Assembly (NCBI RefSeq): GCF_002002865.1
Contig: NZ_CP019508.1
Coordinates: 2,088,501-2,152,500, forward strand
Length of the DNA: 64,000 nucleotides
Direction of reading: 5' to 3'
Source of the DNA: Brevundimonas sp. LM2
Lineage (GTDB): Bacteria; Pseudomonadota; Alphaproteobacteria; Caulobacterales; Caulobacteraceae
Positions within the stretch are counted from its first letter, which is position 1; the number at the start of each line of letters is the position of its first letter. Made by a program: the position numbers and the translations under genes. This document shows positions 18,851 to 30,072 of this stretch, piece after piece. Below the pieces are notes generated by a model that worked only from the letters and a program-made list of their open reading frames with translations, was not told where the DNA came from and did no database searches.

Positions 18851-20146
18851 CTAGCCGTAGATCGGGAAGCGGCCGGTCAGTTCGCGCACCTTGCCGGCGA
18901 CCTCGGCGATGACGGCCGGATCGGCCTCGTCGCCGCCGTTCATCGAGGTCACCACATCGGCGATCCAGTGGCCGACCGACTGGAACTCGGCGACGCCGAA
19001 GCCCCGCGTGGTGCCCGCCGGGGTCCCCAGACGCACGCCCGAGGTGATGGTGAAGGGGGCGGTGTCGAACGGCACGCCGTTCTTGTTGCAGGTCATCAGG
19101 GCGTGCTCGAGCTGAAGCTCGGTCGCCTTGCCGGTCACGCCCTTGGGTCGCAGGTCCACCAGCATCAGATGGCTGTCGGTACCGCCGGAGACGATGGCCA
19201 GACCCCGCTCGACCAGCACGGCCGCCAGGGCTTGGGCGTTCAGCACCACCTGTTTGGCATAGGCCTTGAACTCGGGCTTCAGCGCCTCGCCGAAGGCCAC
19301 GGCCTTGGCGGCGATCACATGCTCCAGCGGTCCGCCCTGCAGACCGGGGAAGACGGCGGAGTTGAACTTCTTGCCCAGTTCGGCGTCGTTGGACAGGATC
19401 AGCCCGCCGCGCGGCCCGCGGAGCGTCTTGTGCGTCGTCGTCGTCACGACGTGGGCGTGGGGCACCGGGTTCGGATAGACGCCGCCCGCCACGAGACCCG
19501 CATAGTGGGCCATGTCGACCATCAGATAGGCCCCGACGCTGTCGGCGATCTCGCGGAAGCGGGCGAAGTCGATGTGGCGGCTATAGGCGCTGGCCCCGGC
19601 CACGATCAGCTTGGGCTTCTCCTTCAGCGCCATCTCGGCCACGTGGTCGTAGTCGATCAGGTGCGTGTCCTCGGTCACCTGATAGGTCACCGGCCGGAAC
19701 CACTTGCCGGACTGGTTGGCCGGGCTGCCGTGCGTCAGGTGTCCGCCGGCCGCCAGATCCATGCCGAGGAAGGTGTCGCCGGGCTGCAGCAGGGCCAGGA
19801 AGACCGCCTGGTTGGCCTGGGCCCCCGAGTGCGGCTGGACGTTGGCGAAGGCCGCGCCGAAAAGTTCCTTGGCCCGCTCGCGCGCCAGGTCCTCGGTCAC
19901 GTCGACATACTCGCAGCCGCCGTAGTAACGACGCCCCGGATAGCCCTCGGCGTATTTGTTGGTCAGCACCGACCCCTGCGCCTCCAGCACCGCCTTCGAG
20001 ACGATGTTTTCCGAGGCGATCAGCTCGATCTGTTCCTGCTGACGGTGCAGCTCTCCGGTGATGGCGGCGAACACGTCCGGGTCGGTCTGGGCCAGACCGC
20101 GCGAAAAATAGGCGTCATGGATGAAATGGGCGGTCACGGGCGGCAT
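18851..20146 (-). CDS. glyA: serine hydroxymethyltransferase
   Basis: PLP enzyme interconverting serine and glycine with tetrahydrofolate, main source of one-carbon units. About 431 aa from the ATG at 20146; a GTG at 20173 would add nine residues. Motifs: [36 protein letters not shown], the HSGAQAN loop, [12 protein letters not shown], and the PLP lysine in [14 protein letters not shown]. It opens the long operon continuing into nrdR and the riboflavin genes. Confidence 0.97.
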   Translation of the reverse strand: MPPVTAHFIHDAYFSRGLAQTDPDVFAAITGELHRQQEQIELIASENIVSKAVLEAQGSVLTNKYAEGYPGRRYYGGCEYVDVTEDLARERAKELFGAAFANVQPHSGAQANQAVFLALLQPGDTFLGMDLAAGGHLTHGSPANQSGKWFRPVTYQVTEDTHLIDYDHVAEMALKEKPKLIVAGASAYSRHIDFARFREIADSVGAYLMVDMAHYAGLVAGGVYPNPVPHAHVVTTTTHKTLRGPRGGLILSNDAELGKKFNSAVFPGLQGGPLEHVIAAKAVAFGEALKPEFKAYAKQVVLNAQALAAVLVERGLAIVSGGTDSHLMLVDLRPKGVTGKATELQLEHALMTCNKNGVPFDTAPFTITSGVRLGTPAGTTRGFGVAEFQSVGHWIADVVTSMNGGDEADPAVIAEVAGKVRELTGRFPIYG

Positions 20147-20210
20147 CCGGGGCTGGCGGAACGGGAGGCGCACTTCTAGTCCCAGCCGGCGTTAGCCACA
20201 ACATCTTGTG

Positions 20211-20396
20211 TCAGGACGTGGCGATCAGACGCCGAAGCTTGGCCACGGCCAGCCGTTCCACGGCCTTGGGTTCGGCCGCCGGCCCAACCGCCGTCGCCTC
20301 GGTTCCGGTCGCCACATGCACGGCCGTGACCTTCAGATACAGGCCGTTGCGCACCGACTCCACGATGACCTCCCCCAGGTCGGCCGTCACAGCCAC
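20211..20396 (-). CDS. small DUF6898-like protein
   Basis: 61 aa from a GTG at 20396. The pattern GEVIVESVRNGLYLKVTAVHVATGTEATAVGPA followed by AVERLAVAKLRRLI resembles the DUF6898 family of very short alphaproteobacterial proteins, which have no known function. It lies just upstream of glyA in the same direction and is divergent from the FAH-family gene. Confidence 0.65.
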   Translation of the reverse strand: MAVTADLGEVIVESVRNGLYLKVTAVHVATGTEATAVGPAAEPKAVERLAVAKLRRLIATS

Positions 20397-20578
20397 GCAC
20401 CGGACTGGGCCGAGCGCGCGGGAGGCGTCGCTGTCAAATCATTCCGCCTGGGCCCCAGCATCGTCTCCCGCTCATCGCTGCACAGCCCCAGGATGGATGT
20501 GGCACCGTCCGGCATCAAGCGTCTATACAGCACCGGCCGTGTGCAGGATCGGGCGCGGTGCTGATGGGAGAAACGCGA

Positions 20579-21271
20579 ATGACCCTGACCTTCGAACCGG
20601 CCCCGCCCGTCCTGGCTGCGACAACGACCGGCGACCACTTTCCCGTCCGTCGTCTGTTTTGCATCGGCCGCAACTATGCCGCCCATGCCCGCGAGATGGG
20701 CAATGACCCGGATCGCGAGCCACCCTTCTTCTTCACCGCCTGGGCCGAGGCCGTGGTGCCGGACGGCCGCGTCATCGCCTATCCCCAGGCCACCGCCGAC
20801 TATCACTACGAGGCCGAGCTGGTCGTCGCCATCGGCGCTTCGGGGCGCAATGTAACGGCCGAACAGGCACCGGCGATGATCTACGGCTATGCCGTCGGCC
20901 TCGACATGACCCGCCGCGATGTCCAGGCCGAGGCCAAAGACGCCGGCCGGCCGTGGGACGCGGCCAAGAACGTCGAACAGTCCAAACCTCTGGGTCCGAT
21001 CCATCCGAAGGCCGACCTCGATCCATCAACGGGCACCATCGCCCTGACCGTCAACGGCGCGCCCCGCCAGACCGGCGAACTGTCAGACATGATCTGGTCG
21101 GTGCCCGAGGTCATCGCCCATCTGTCCACCTTCTACCGGCTGCAGCCGGGCGATCTGATCTACACCGGCACCCCGGCCGGGGTCGGCCCGGTGGTCGAGG
21201 GCGACGTCATCGTCGCCACGATCGACGGGCTCGGGGCCCTAACCGTCACCGTCGGCCCGCCCGCGCTCTGA
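20579..21271 (+). CDS. fumarylacetoacetate hydrolase family protein (fumarylpyruvate hydrolase-like)
   Basis: 230 aa from the ATG at 20579, preceded by GGGAG at 8 bases. The FAH C-terminal domain is complete: RLFCIGRNYAAHAREMG, the metal-site Glu residues in YHYEAELVVAIG, GYAVGLDMTRRDVQ, and DLIYTGTPAGVGPV near the end. Closest in layout to NagK-type fumarylpyruvate hydrolases. Followed after 8 bases by a zeta-class GST isomerase, a pairing used in gentisate or homogentisate breakdown. The ring-cleaving dioxygenase is not in the window. Confidence 0.88.
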   Translation: MTLTFEPAPPVLAATTTGDHFPVRRLFCIGRNYAAHAREMGNDPDREPPFFFTAWAEAVVPDGRVIAYPQATADYHYEAELVVAIGASGRNVTAEQAPAMIYGYAVGLDMTRRDVQAEAKDAGRPWDAAKNVEQSKPLGPIHPKADLDPSTGTIALTVNGAPRQTGELSDMIWSVPEVIAHLSTFYRLQPGDLIYTGTPAGVGPVVEGDVIVATIDGLGALTVTVGPPAL

Positions 21272-21279
21272 GACACGGC

Positions 21280-21909
21280 ATGATCCTGCACGGCTATTTC
21301 CGCTCTTCCGCCGCCTGGCGGGTCCGTATCGCGCTGCATCTGAAGGGCCTGACGGTCGAACATCGCTATCAGCACTTGCGCAAGGGCGAGCAGCTGTCGC
21401 CCGGCTATCTGGCGCTCAATCCGCAGGGCCTGCTGCCCAGCCTGGTCCTCGACGACGGCACCGTCCTGACCCAGAGCCTGGCCATCTGCGAATATCTGGA
21501 CGAGGTCCGTCTCGAGCCGCCGCTGCTGCCCGGCGATCCCGTCTCCCGCGCCCGGGTCCGGGCCTTCGCCCAGGCCATCGCCTGCGACATCCACCCGGTG
21601 CAGAACCTGCGGGTGCTGAAGGCCCTGCAGGCGCGCGGCCAGACGGCCGAAGACACCCAGACCTGGGCGGCCGAGGTCATCGCCCGCGGCTTCGACGCCC
21701 TGGAGGCGCTCGCCACCGATCGCACTGGCCCCTTCGCCTTTGGTGATCGGCCCTCGCTGGCCGATGTCTTCCTGGTGCCCCAGATGGCCAATGCCCGGCG
21801 CTTCGGCGTGGACCTGCGTTGGCCCCGGCTGAACGCGATCGAGGCGGCGTGCCTGGACCTGTCCGCCTTCGCCGAGACCCATCCGGACCGCCAGCCCGAT
21901 GCGGAATAG
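21280..21909 (+). CDS. maiA: maleylacetoacetate/maleylpyruvate isomerase, zeta-class glutathione S-transferase
   Basis: 209 aa. N-terminal thioredoxin-like domain with GYFRSSAAWRVRIALHLKGL and the glutathione-binding QSLAICEYLDE motif; helical C-terminal domain with FGDRPSLADVFLVPQMANARRFGVDL. The usual SSCS active-site motif reads SSAA, as in NagL-like maleylpyruvate isomerases. Expected to isomerise the cis ring-cleavage product for the FAH hydrolase next door. Confidence 0.88.
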   Translation: MILHGYFRSSAAWRVRIALHLKGLTVEHRYQHLRKGEQLSPGYLALNPQGLLPSLVLDDGTVLTQSLAICEYLDEVRLEPPLLPGDPVSRARVRAFAQAIACDIHPVQNLRVLKALQARGQTAEDTQTWAAEVIARGFDALEALATDRTGPFAFGDRPSLADVFLVPQMANARRFGVDLRWPRLNAIEAACLDLSAFAETHPDRQPDAE

Positions 21910-21918
21910 GGGCGCGTC

Positions 21919-23142
21919 ATGAAGGTGGTGATCATCGGCGCGGGTCATGCCGGCGGGTCTGCCGCCGCCCTGCTGCGGGTCTCGGGCTTCGAGGGCGAAA
22001 TCGTCCTGATCGGCGACGAACCGGTGCCCCCCTATCAGCGCCCGCCCCTGTCCAAGGCCTGGCTGAAGGGCGAGACGGACCTCGAGGGCCTGCTGCTGCG
22101 CCCCCTCGAATACTATGCCGACCACGCCATCGACCTGCGCACCGGCGTGACGGCGACCGCGCTGGATCCGGCCGGCCGCACCGTCAGCCTGTCGGACGGT
22201 GCCGTCGAGACCTATGACGCCCTGATCCTGGCCACCGGATCGACCGGCCGCCGACTGCCGATCCCCGGCGCGGACCGGCCCGATCTGATCGAACTGCGCA
22301 CCATGGCCGACGCCGAACGGCTGAAGGCCCGGCTCGGGCCCGACCGGAGGCTGGTCATCGTCGGCGGCGGCTACGTGGGTCTGGAGGCGGCGGCCTCCGC
22401 CCGCGCCCTGGGGGCCGAGGTGGTCCTGCTGGAACGGCTGGATCGGGTGCTCAAACGGGTCGCCTCCGAGCCCCTCTCGACCTATTTCACCGCGCGCCAT
22501 CGGGCCGAGGGCGTCGATATCCGCCTGGATGTCGAGGTGGCGGCCTTCGAGGACGACGGTGTCCGGCTGGCGGACGGGACCCTCGTCCCGGCCGATGTGA
22601 TCCTCGTCGGCGTCGGTGCCCTGGCCAACGACGGTCTGGCCCGCGCGGCAGGGCTGGTCTGCGATGACGCGGGCTCCGGCGGGATCATCGTCGATGAATC
22701 GGCCCGCACCTCGGACCCGGCCATCTTCGCCATCGGCGACGTGACCGTGCGCCCGATCCCGGTCCACGGTTGCACCCTGCGGCTGGAGAGCGTGCCCAAT
22801 GCCCTGGAGCAGGCCCGTCAGGCCGCCCATGCCATCGTTGGGCGCGCCCAGTCGGCGCCGGAAGTGCCCTGGTTCTGGTCGGACCAGTACGACGTGAAGC
22901 TGCAGATCGCGGGCCTGCCGCTGGAGGGCGACCGCACTCTGGTTCGCGGCGACCCCGCTGAAGGCCGCTTCGCCGTGTTCCATCTCGCCGGGGATCGCAT
23001 CGTCTGTGTCGAGGCCGTCAACGCCCCGCCCGAGTTCATGGCCGGCAAGCAGCTGATCCAGAAGCGGACACGGGTCGATGTCGGCAAGCTGGCGAATACG
23101 GCCGTCTCGATGAAGGCCGTGGCGGCCGACGTCGCCGCCTAG
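21919..23142 (+). CDS. FAD-dependent NAD(P)H:ferredoxin reductase
   Basis: 407 aa. Two Rossmann folds: FAD site VVIIGAGHAGGSAAALLR at the N-terminus and NAD site VIVGGGYVGLEAAASARALGAEV around residue 150, plus the second FAD motif FAIGDVTVRPIP. PPYQRPPLSKAWL and the C-terminal FWSDQYDVKLQIAG match rhodocoxin/putidaredoxin reductases that feed electrons to a ferredoxin of a P450 or ring hydroxylase. No ferredoxin or oxygenase gene lies alongside. It starts 9 bases after maiA, so probably cotranscribed. Confidence 0.92.
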   Translation: MKVVIIGAGHAGGSAAALLRVSGFEGEIVLIGDEPVPPYQRPPLSKAWLKGETDLEGLLLRPLEYYADHAIDLRTGVTATALDPAGRTVSLSDGAVETYDALILATGSTGRRLPIPGADRPDLIELRTMADAERLKARLGPDRRLVIVGGGYVGLEAAASARALGAEVVLLERLDRVLKRVASEPLSTYFTARHRAEGVDIRLDVEVAAFEDDGVRLADGTLVPADVILVGVGALANDGLARAAGLVCDDAGSGGIIVDESARTSDPAIFAIGDVTVRPIPVHGCTLRLESVPNALEQARQAAHAIVGRAQSAPEVPWFWSDQYDVKLQIAGLPLEGDRTLVRGDPAEGRFAVFHLAGDRIVCVEAVNAPPEFMAGKQLIQKRTRVDVGKLANTAVSMKAVAADVAA

Positions 23143-23160
23143 ATCGGCCGCCGAAAGGCG

Positions 23161-24816
<1,656 letters not shown>

Positions 24817-24953
24817 TCACCTTAGCGCCGATTCGGCGCTTGTTCGGATCGTTCGACGATCCCTCTGTTGATAACACGCGTCCGCCCGCGCCAATGGCGG
24901 GAGCGGGAAGCGAGGGCGGGGTGGAAGCGGCGGAGGGACCCCCGCCGTCATCC

Positions 24954-25373
24954 TCAGTTGGCCGGGGCTTGAGCCGGGGCGGGAGCCGCGCCCGCCGTCG
25001 GCAGGCTGGCTTCCAGGTCGTCCAGCGACGGCGCGGCGGGCTGGGCCGGCACCGCCGGATCGGCCGCGGGGGCCGTCGTCGTGGCGGGCGCGCCGTCCAG
25101 AGCGATGGACCCCACCGCGTCGGCATCCACGACCGACCGGTTCGATCGTTCGATATTGCCGACGATGGTCAGGCTGATGGCGCAGATCACGAAGCCGGCT
25201 CCCAGCCACCAGGTCGTCGTGGTCAACAGGTTGCCCGCACCGCGCGCGGTCATGAAGCCCGAAGGCCCGCCGCCCATGCCGAGCGCCCCGCCCTCGGAGC
25301 GCTGCAGCAGGATCACGCCGGTCAGGGCCAGCGAGATCAGGATCATGACGACGAGGAGAATGGTCTGGAGCAT
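24954..25373 (-). CDS. secG: preprotein translocase subunit SecG
   Basis: Small SecYEG translocon subunit. 139 aa: two membrane helices (about 4-22 and 54-74) around the LLQRSEGGALGMGGG loop, then a long Ala/Pro-rich cytoplasmic tail of about 60 residues, common in Caulobacterales. It lies between tpiA and pyrG, the classic position. The 143 bases before pyrG contain no gene. Confidence 0.95.
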   Translation of the reverse strand: MLQTILLVVMILISLALTGVILLQRSEGGALGMGGGPSGFMTARGAGNLLTTTTWWLGAGFVICAISLTIVGNIERSNRSVVDADAVGSIALDGAPATTTAPAADPAVPAQPAAPSLDDLEASLPTAGAAPAPAQAPAN

Positions 25374-25424
25374 GGTCGCTTACATGTGTGGCGGGGCGGT
25401 CCGCCGATCAAGCGGCGGCGTCTA

Positions 25425-26207
25425 TCATCCTTGAGCGTCAGCGGCAACGCGCGCCGGCTCGGCCGCCCGGACGATGGCCAGGAAACTGGCGGCCTTCAGC
25501 GAGGCGCCCCCGACCAGGGCCCCACCGACCTCCGCCACCTGCAGGATTTCGCCGGCATTCGCCGGGGTGACCGAGCCGCCATACAAGATTGGCACGCGGG
25601 TCCCGGCCGGTCCCAGCCGCTGAACCAGAGCCGAGCGAATCGCTTCGTGCACCTCGGCGATCTGCGCCACGGTCGGCGTCAGGCCCGTGCCGATGGCCCA
25701 GACCGGCTCATAGGCCACCGCGAAGGCGTGGCTGGCGGCGGCGTCCGGCAGCGAACCCAGCACCTGGGCGGTGACCAGGGGCACGGCCTGACCCGTCTCG
25801 CGCTGGGTCAGGGTTTCGCCCACACAGACGATCGGCTCCAGCCCGGCGGCCACGGCGGTCTCGAACTTGGCGGCCACCAGGGAATCGGTCTCGCCCAGAC
25901 CCTGACGGCGTTCCGAATGGCCCAGAATGACGAGCCGGGCACCGGCGTCGACCAGCATGGCGGCGGAGATCGATCCGGTGAAGGCTCCCTTGGGCTCGGC
26001 ATGACAGTCCTGTCCGCCGATCTCGACCCCTTGCCCCTTCAGCGCCCAGGCCATCTGCGCGACCAGGGTCGCAGCCGGGCACAGGGCGACGCGACAGGAC
26101 GCCGGCGCGTCGGACAGGGATTCGGTCAGGGCGCGCGCCTCGCCGAGGTCGGCCGTCAGGCCGTTCATCTTCCAATTGCCGACGATCATCTTCACGGATT
26201 GTTTCAT
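25425..26207 (-). CDS. tpiA: triose-phosphate isomerase
   Basis: Glycolytic/gluconeogenic interconversion of dihydroxyacetone phosphate and glyceraldehyde 3-phosphate. 260 aa from the ATG at 26207; the open frame extends upstream without homology. Active-site residues are all visible: Asn/Lys in VGNWKMNG, His in ILGHSERRQ, Glu in VAYEPVWAIGTG, and the phosphate loop YGGSVTPAN. Divergent from ppiD with about 136 bases between for two promoters. Confidence 0.97.
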   Translation of the reverse strand: MKQSVKMIVGNWKMNGLTADLGEARALTESLSDAPASCRVALCPAATLVAQMAWALKGQGVEIGGQDCHAEPKGAFTGSISAAMLVDAGARLVILGHSERRQGLGETDSLVAAKFETAVAAGLEPIVCVGETLTQRETGQAVPLVTAQVLGSLPDAAASHAFAVAYEPVWAIGTGLTPTVAQIAEVHEAIRSALVQRLGPAGTRVPILYGGSVTPANAGEILQVAEVGGALVGGASLKAASFLAIVRAAEPARVAADAQG

Positions 26208-26343
26208 GCGACCCTGTCTAGGCAGCGTCTGGCGCGGTGCCAAGCCCAACGCTTGCGGGAGCCGGCGGCTTGCAGCCGATGGGTCCCCTCCCCTATACGC
26301 CCCCCTTGGCGCTTCTCGCCGTCCGACCCGCAGGCTCGCTCCG

Positions 26344-28263
26344 ATGATCTCCGTGTTCCGCAACTTCGCCAAATCCAAATGGGCGGCGGGGTTGTTCGTC
26401 CTGCTGATCCTCAGCTTCCTGATCGTCGGCGGCAGCCAGACGGACGTGCTGGGAAATCTGGGTCCGAAACACGTCATTTCAGCGGGCGATCGCTCCGTCG
26501 ACGCGGCCCAATTCCGCGCCGAGTTCGAACGCGTCCGCACCGGCATGCAGCAGGAGGCTGGCCGCCCCATCACCAACGAGGACCTGGTCAAGGAAAACGT
26601 CCACCTGCGCTATCTGGAAGGCCAGACCAATCGCCTCGGCTTCCTGAATTGGGCTCACAAGGTCGGCATCCGGGTCAGCGAGGAACTGGTCCTGACGCGC
26701 ATCCGCGAGATCCCCGCCTTCTTCAACCAGGTCACCGGTCAGTTCGACCAGTCCCAATACGAGCAGGCCCTGGCGGCCCAGAACGTCACCCCGGTTCAGC
26801 TGGAGGACGAGTTCCGCGACACGGCCGTCAGCCAGCATTTCGGCACCGCCATCCAGGCCGGCCTGCGCACACCGCGCGTGTACGGCGCCCTCCTGGCCGC
26901 CCAGGCCTTCCAGGTTCGCGATGGCCGCTGGTTCACCGTGACCCAGGCCATGGCCGGCAGCGCTCCGGCTCCGACCGACGCGCAGCTGACCGCCTTTCTG
27001 AACGAAAACGCCGCCCAGCTGCGGCGGCCCGAGTTCCGCATCGCCACGGTCCTGCTGTTCAACGACGCCCCCGGCTTCACGGCACCCGCCGTCCCCGATG
27101 CCCGCGTCGTCGAACGCTTCAACTTCCGCAAGGACGCCCTGTCCACGCCGGAACGCCGGACCTTCGCCACCCTGACCGTGTCGACCCGCGCCGCCGCGGA
27201 CCGGATCGCGGCCGCCCTGCGCGGTGGACAGACTCCCCAGGCCGTGGCCGAGGCCAACCGGATCGAACCCGCCGTCTACGAGGCTCAGCCGCAAAGCGCC
27301 CTGCCGGACCCGGCCGTCGCGACCGCCGTGTTCGGCCTCGCCGCCAACCAGGTCTCGGCCCCGATCCAGGGCCGTGTCGGCTTCACCGTGGCCAAGGTCA
27401 CGGCGGTCCAGCCCGGCGCGCCGGCGACGCTCGACAGTGTCCGCGAGGCCGTCACCGCCGAACTGCAGGAAGAAGACATGAAGGCTCGCGTCTATGGGCG
27501 CGTCGAGGCCTATGAAAAGGCCCGGACCGACGGACGCTCGCTGCAGGCCGCGGCCGAACAGGTCGGGGCCCGCTTCGTCCAGCTACCGCCCTTCACCCAG
27601 GACGGCCGTCTGCCGGATGGTCAGCCGATGAACGCGCCGCCGCAGATCATCCAGAGCGCCTACGCCCTGACCAAGGGGGGCGAAAGCGACCTGATCGACG
27701 CCGGCCAGGGCCAGTATTTCGTCCTGCGCCTGGACGATGTCCGTCCCGCCGCCCTGCCGACCCTGGCCGAGGTCCGGGCCCCCCTGGCCCAGCAGTGGAC
27801 CCTGCGCGAGAACGCGCGCCGACTGTCGACCAAGGCCGAGGAACTGGCCAAGCGGGTCCGGGACGGCCAGGACATCGCCGCCGTCGCCGCCGCGTCCGGG
27901 GCCCGTCTCGAGACCCGCACCGGTCTGCAGCAGAACGCCGAGGCCGGCCTGAGCCAGGGGGTCCTGCAGGGCCTGTTCGGTCAGAGCCGGGGCCAGATCT
28001 TCACCGGCCCCGGGAGCGAGACCACCTTCGTCGTCGGCCGGGTCGACGCTGTCCGGCCCGCTGTGGCGGCCACGTCCGCCCCCCTGGCCGACGGGGTTCG
28101 CAGCCGCCTGGCTTCCGACATCGTCAACGCCGGCGTCGAACAGCTGGTGACGGCCGCCGCCCGACGCTCCAAGGCCGAGAACGATCCGGCCGCCGCCCTG
28201 GAAGCCCTCGGCGTGACCGCCCCGGGCACCCCAGCGACGACCGCGCCCGCACCGGCCCAATGA
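26344..28263 (+). CDS. ppiD: periplasmic peptidyl-prolyl isomerase/chaperone PpiD (SurA N-domain, parvulin-like)
   Basis: 639 aa. One N-terminal membrane anchor (about residues 13-32, WAAGLFVLLILSFLIVGG) followed by a SurA-like helical chaperone domain (about 45-200) and a degenerate parvulin region (about 250-370). Acts at the periplasmic exit of the Sec translocon on newly exported proteins. The Ala/Pro-rich C-terminus overlaps trpE by 4 bases (ATGA), so trpE is translationally coupled to a chaperone gene, an arrangement also known from other alphaproteobacteria. Confidence 0.9.
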   Translation: MISVFRNFAKSKWAAGLFVLLILSFLIVGGSQTDVLGNLGPKHVISAGDRSVDAAQFRAEFERVRTGMQQEAGRPITNEDLVKENVHLRYLEGQTNRLGFLNWAHKVGIRVSEELVLTRIREIPAFFNQVTGQFDQSQYEQALAAQNVTPVQLEDEFRDTAVSQHFGTAIQAGLRTPRVYGALLAAQAFQVRDGRWFTVTQAMAGSAPAPTDAQLTAFLNENAAQLRRPEFRIATVLLFNDAPGFTAPAVPDARVVERFNFRKDALSTPERRTFATLTVSTRAAADRIAAALRGGQTPQAVAEANRIEPAVYEAQPQSALPDPAVATAVFGLAANQVSAPIQGRVGFTVAKVTAVQPGAPATLDSVREAVTAELQEEDMKARVYGRVEAYEKARTDGRSLQAAAEQVGARFVQLPPFTQDGRLPDGQPMNAPPQIIQSAYALTKGGESDLIDAGQGQYFVLRLDDVRPAALPTLAEVRAPLAQQWTLRENARRLSTKAEELAKRVRDGQDIAAVAAASGARLETRTGLQQNAEAGLSQGVLQGLFGQSRGQIFTGPGSETTFVVGRVDAVRPAVAATSAPLADGVRSRLASDIVNAGVEQLVTAAARRSKAENDPAAALEALGVTAPGTPATTAPAPAQ

Positions 28264-29780
28264 GCCAGGCCACCGACCGGGACGCCCTGGTCAAGGGACT
28301 GAAGGCCGGCACACCGCAGATCGCGGTGCGGCGGATCATCGACGACCTGGAGACCCCGGTATCGGCCTATCTGAAGGTCGGCTGGGGCCGGGCTCACGCC
28401 TTCCTGCTCGAGTCGGTCGAGGGCGGTGCCCTAAACGGCCGCTATTCGATCATCGCCCTCGATCCCGACGTCGTCTGGCGCTGCCGCGACGGCGTGCCGG
28501 CCCTGGCGCGGGGCGCGGACATCGCCGCCAAGGCCTATGTCGACCAGCCGGGCGGCGCGCTGGACAGCCTGCGCGCCCTGATCGCCGAGACCCGCTTCGA
28601 CCTTCCGGATGGCCTGCCCCCCATGGCGGCCGGTCTGTTCGGGGTGTTCGGCTACGACATGGTCCGGCTGCTGGAGCCCTTGGGCGCGCCCAACCCTGAT
28701 CCGCTGGATCTGCCCGACGCCGTCCTGACCCGCCCCTCGGTCATCGCCGTCTTCGATTCGGTGCAGCACGAGATCGTCGTCATGGCCCCGATCTGGCCCG
28801 GAGCGGAGGCCGAGGCCGCCGTAGACGCCGCCGAGGTGCGGCTGGACGATTTCGAGGCCCGCCTGCGCCGCCCTCTGCTGGGCCGTCTTCCGGCCGAGCC
28901 CTCGGGAGCCGTGCCCTTCGCCTCGCCGGTCGACGGCGCGGCCTATGCCGCTTTGGTGGCCGCCGCCAAGGACTACATCGCCGCCGGCGACATCTTCCAG
29001 GTCGTGCTCAGCCACCGCTTCAGCGCGCCCTGGGCGGGCGACCCGTTCGCCTTCTATCGGTCGCTGCGCCGCCAGAACCCGTCACCCTACCTGTATTTCC
29101 TCAATTTCGACGACTTCCAGCTGGCAGGATCCAGCCCCGAGATCCTGGTGCGGCTGAAGGACGGCGGCGTCACCATCCGCCCCCTGGCGGGCACCCGCCC
29201 GCGCGGCGCGACGCCGGAGGCCGACCGCGCGCTTGAGGCCGAGCTTCTGGCCGATCCCAAGGAGCGCGCCGAGCACCTGATGCTGCTGGACCTGGGCCGC
29301 AACGACGTCGGCCGCGTGGCGGCGCCGGGCAGCGTGCGCGTGACCGAGAGCTTCGTGGTCGAACGCTACAGCCAGGTCATGCACATCGTCTCGAATGTCG
29401 AGGGTCGCGCCCACCCCGAACTCGACGCTGTCGACACCCTTCTGGCCGCCCTGCCCGCCGGCACGCTTTCCGGCGCGCCCAAGGTCCGGGCCATGGAGAT
29501 CATCGACGAGCTGGAGACGGTCAAGCGCGGCGTCGGCTATGGCGGCGGCGTCGGCTATATCTCGGCGGGCGGAGAGGCCGACATCTGCATCGTCCTGCGC
29601 ACCGCCCTGTTCGCCGACGGTCAGGTCTTCGTCCAGGCCGGGGCCGGCGTGGTGGCCGACAGCGAACCGGCCGCCGAATATGCCGAGACCGAGGCCAAGG
29701 CCCGCGCCCCGATGCGCGCCGCCGAGGACGCCTGGCGTTTCGAACTTGGGGCCCCGGTCAACGACCCGGGCGGGATCTAG
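28260..29780 (+). CDS. trpE: anthranilate synthase component I
   Basis: Chorismate to anthranilate, first step of tryptophan synthesis. 506 aa. The N-terminal part carries the feedback region LLESVEGGALNGRYSIIALDP (the LLES element of tryptophan binding). The C-terminal chorismate-binding domain has GDIFQVVLSHRF, PLAGTRPRGATPEAD, HLMLLDLGRNDVGRVA and LSGAPKVRAMEIIDELE. No leader peptide attenuator is seen before it, since it begins within ppiD. Confidence 0.97.
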   Translation: MSQATDRDALVKGLKAGTPQIAVRRIIDDLETPVSAYLKVGWGRAHAFLLESVEGGALNGRYSIIALDPDVVWRCRDGVPALARGADIAAKAYVDQPGGALDSLRALIAETRFDLPDGLPPMAAGLFGVFGYDMVRLLEPLGAPNPDPLDLPDAVLTRPSVIAVFDSVQHEIVVMAPIWPGAEAEAAVDAAEVRLDDFEARLRRPLLGRLPAEPSGAVPFASPVDGAAYAALVAAAKDYIAAGDIFQVVLSHRFSAPWAGDPFAFYRSLRRQNPSPYLYFLNFDDFQLAGSSPEILVRLKDGGVTIRPLAGTRPRGATPEADRALEAELLADPKERAEHLMLLDLGRNDVGRVAAPGSVRVTESFVVERYSQVMHIVSNVEGRAHPELDAVDTLLAALPAGTLSGAPKVRAMEIIDELETVKRGVGYGGGVGYISAGGEADICIVLRTALFADGQVFVQAGAGVVADSEPAAEYAETEAKARAPMRAAEDAWRFELGAPVNDPGGI

Positions 29781-29968
29781 ACCGGCTGACTGACCGCTGG
29801 GGGCCGGTCGTCGATCGCCACCCCGGGCCCCAGGATCATCACCCCCGCCAGCAGCACCGCCGACGTCGCCGCCAGCGCCGCCGCACCCAGGGTGGCCATC
29901 GGGTTCGACCGGCGGACATCCTCGACGAGCAGCCGTCGCGCCTCTTCGATCTGCGCTTGCGGGGTCAT
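29777..29968 (-). CDS. small single-span membrane protein
   Basis: 63 aa from an ATG preceded by GGAG at 9 bases. Charged N-terminus (MTPQAQIEEARRLLVEDVRR) and one hydrophobic segment at about residues 25-50. It lies between trpE and trpG on the opposite strand and overlaps the trpE stop by 4 bases, so it splits the trp genes into two transcription units. No family recognised. Confidence 0.55.
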   Translation of the reverse strand: MTPQAQIEEARRLLVEDVRRSNPMATLGAAALAATSAVLLAGVMILGPGVAIDDRPPAVSQPV

Positions 29969-30072
29969 GGACGAGTGCTCCGTTTCGGGACTCGTTTCCG
30001 ACCGCAGCGGTTAAAGATCCGTGTGCGCACGCGTCGCTTGGCGCGGGCCGAACCAGTCTCTAGAAGCGGCGG

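Noticed and set aside
24840..27515. 891-codon plus-strand frame across secG, tpiA and ppiD
   Set aside because: It is a composition-driven shadow of three real genes; no homology and Arg/Pro-rich low complexity.
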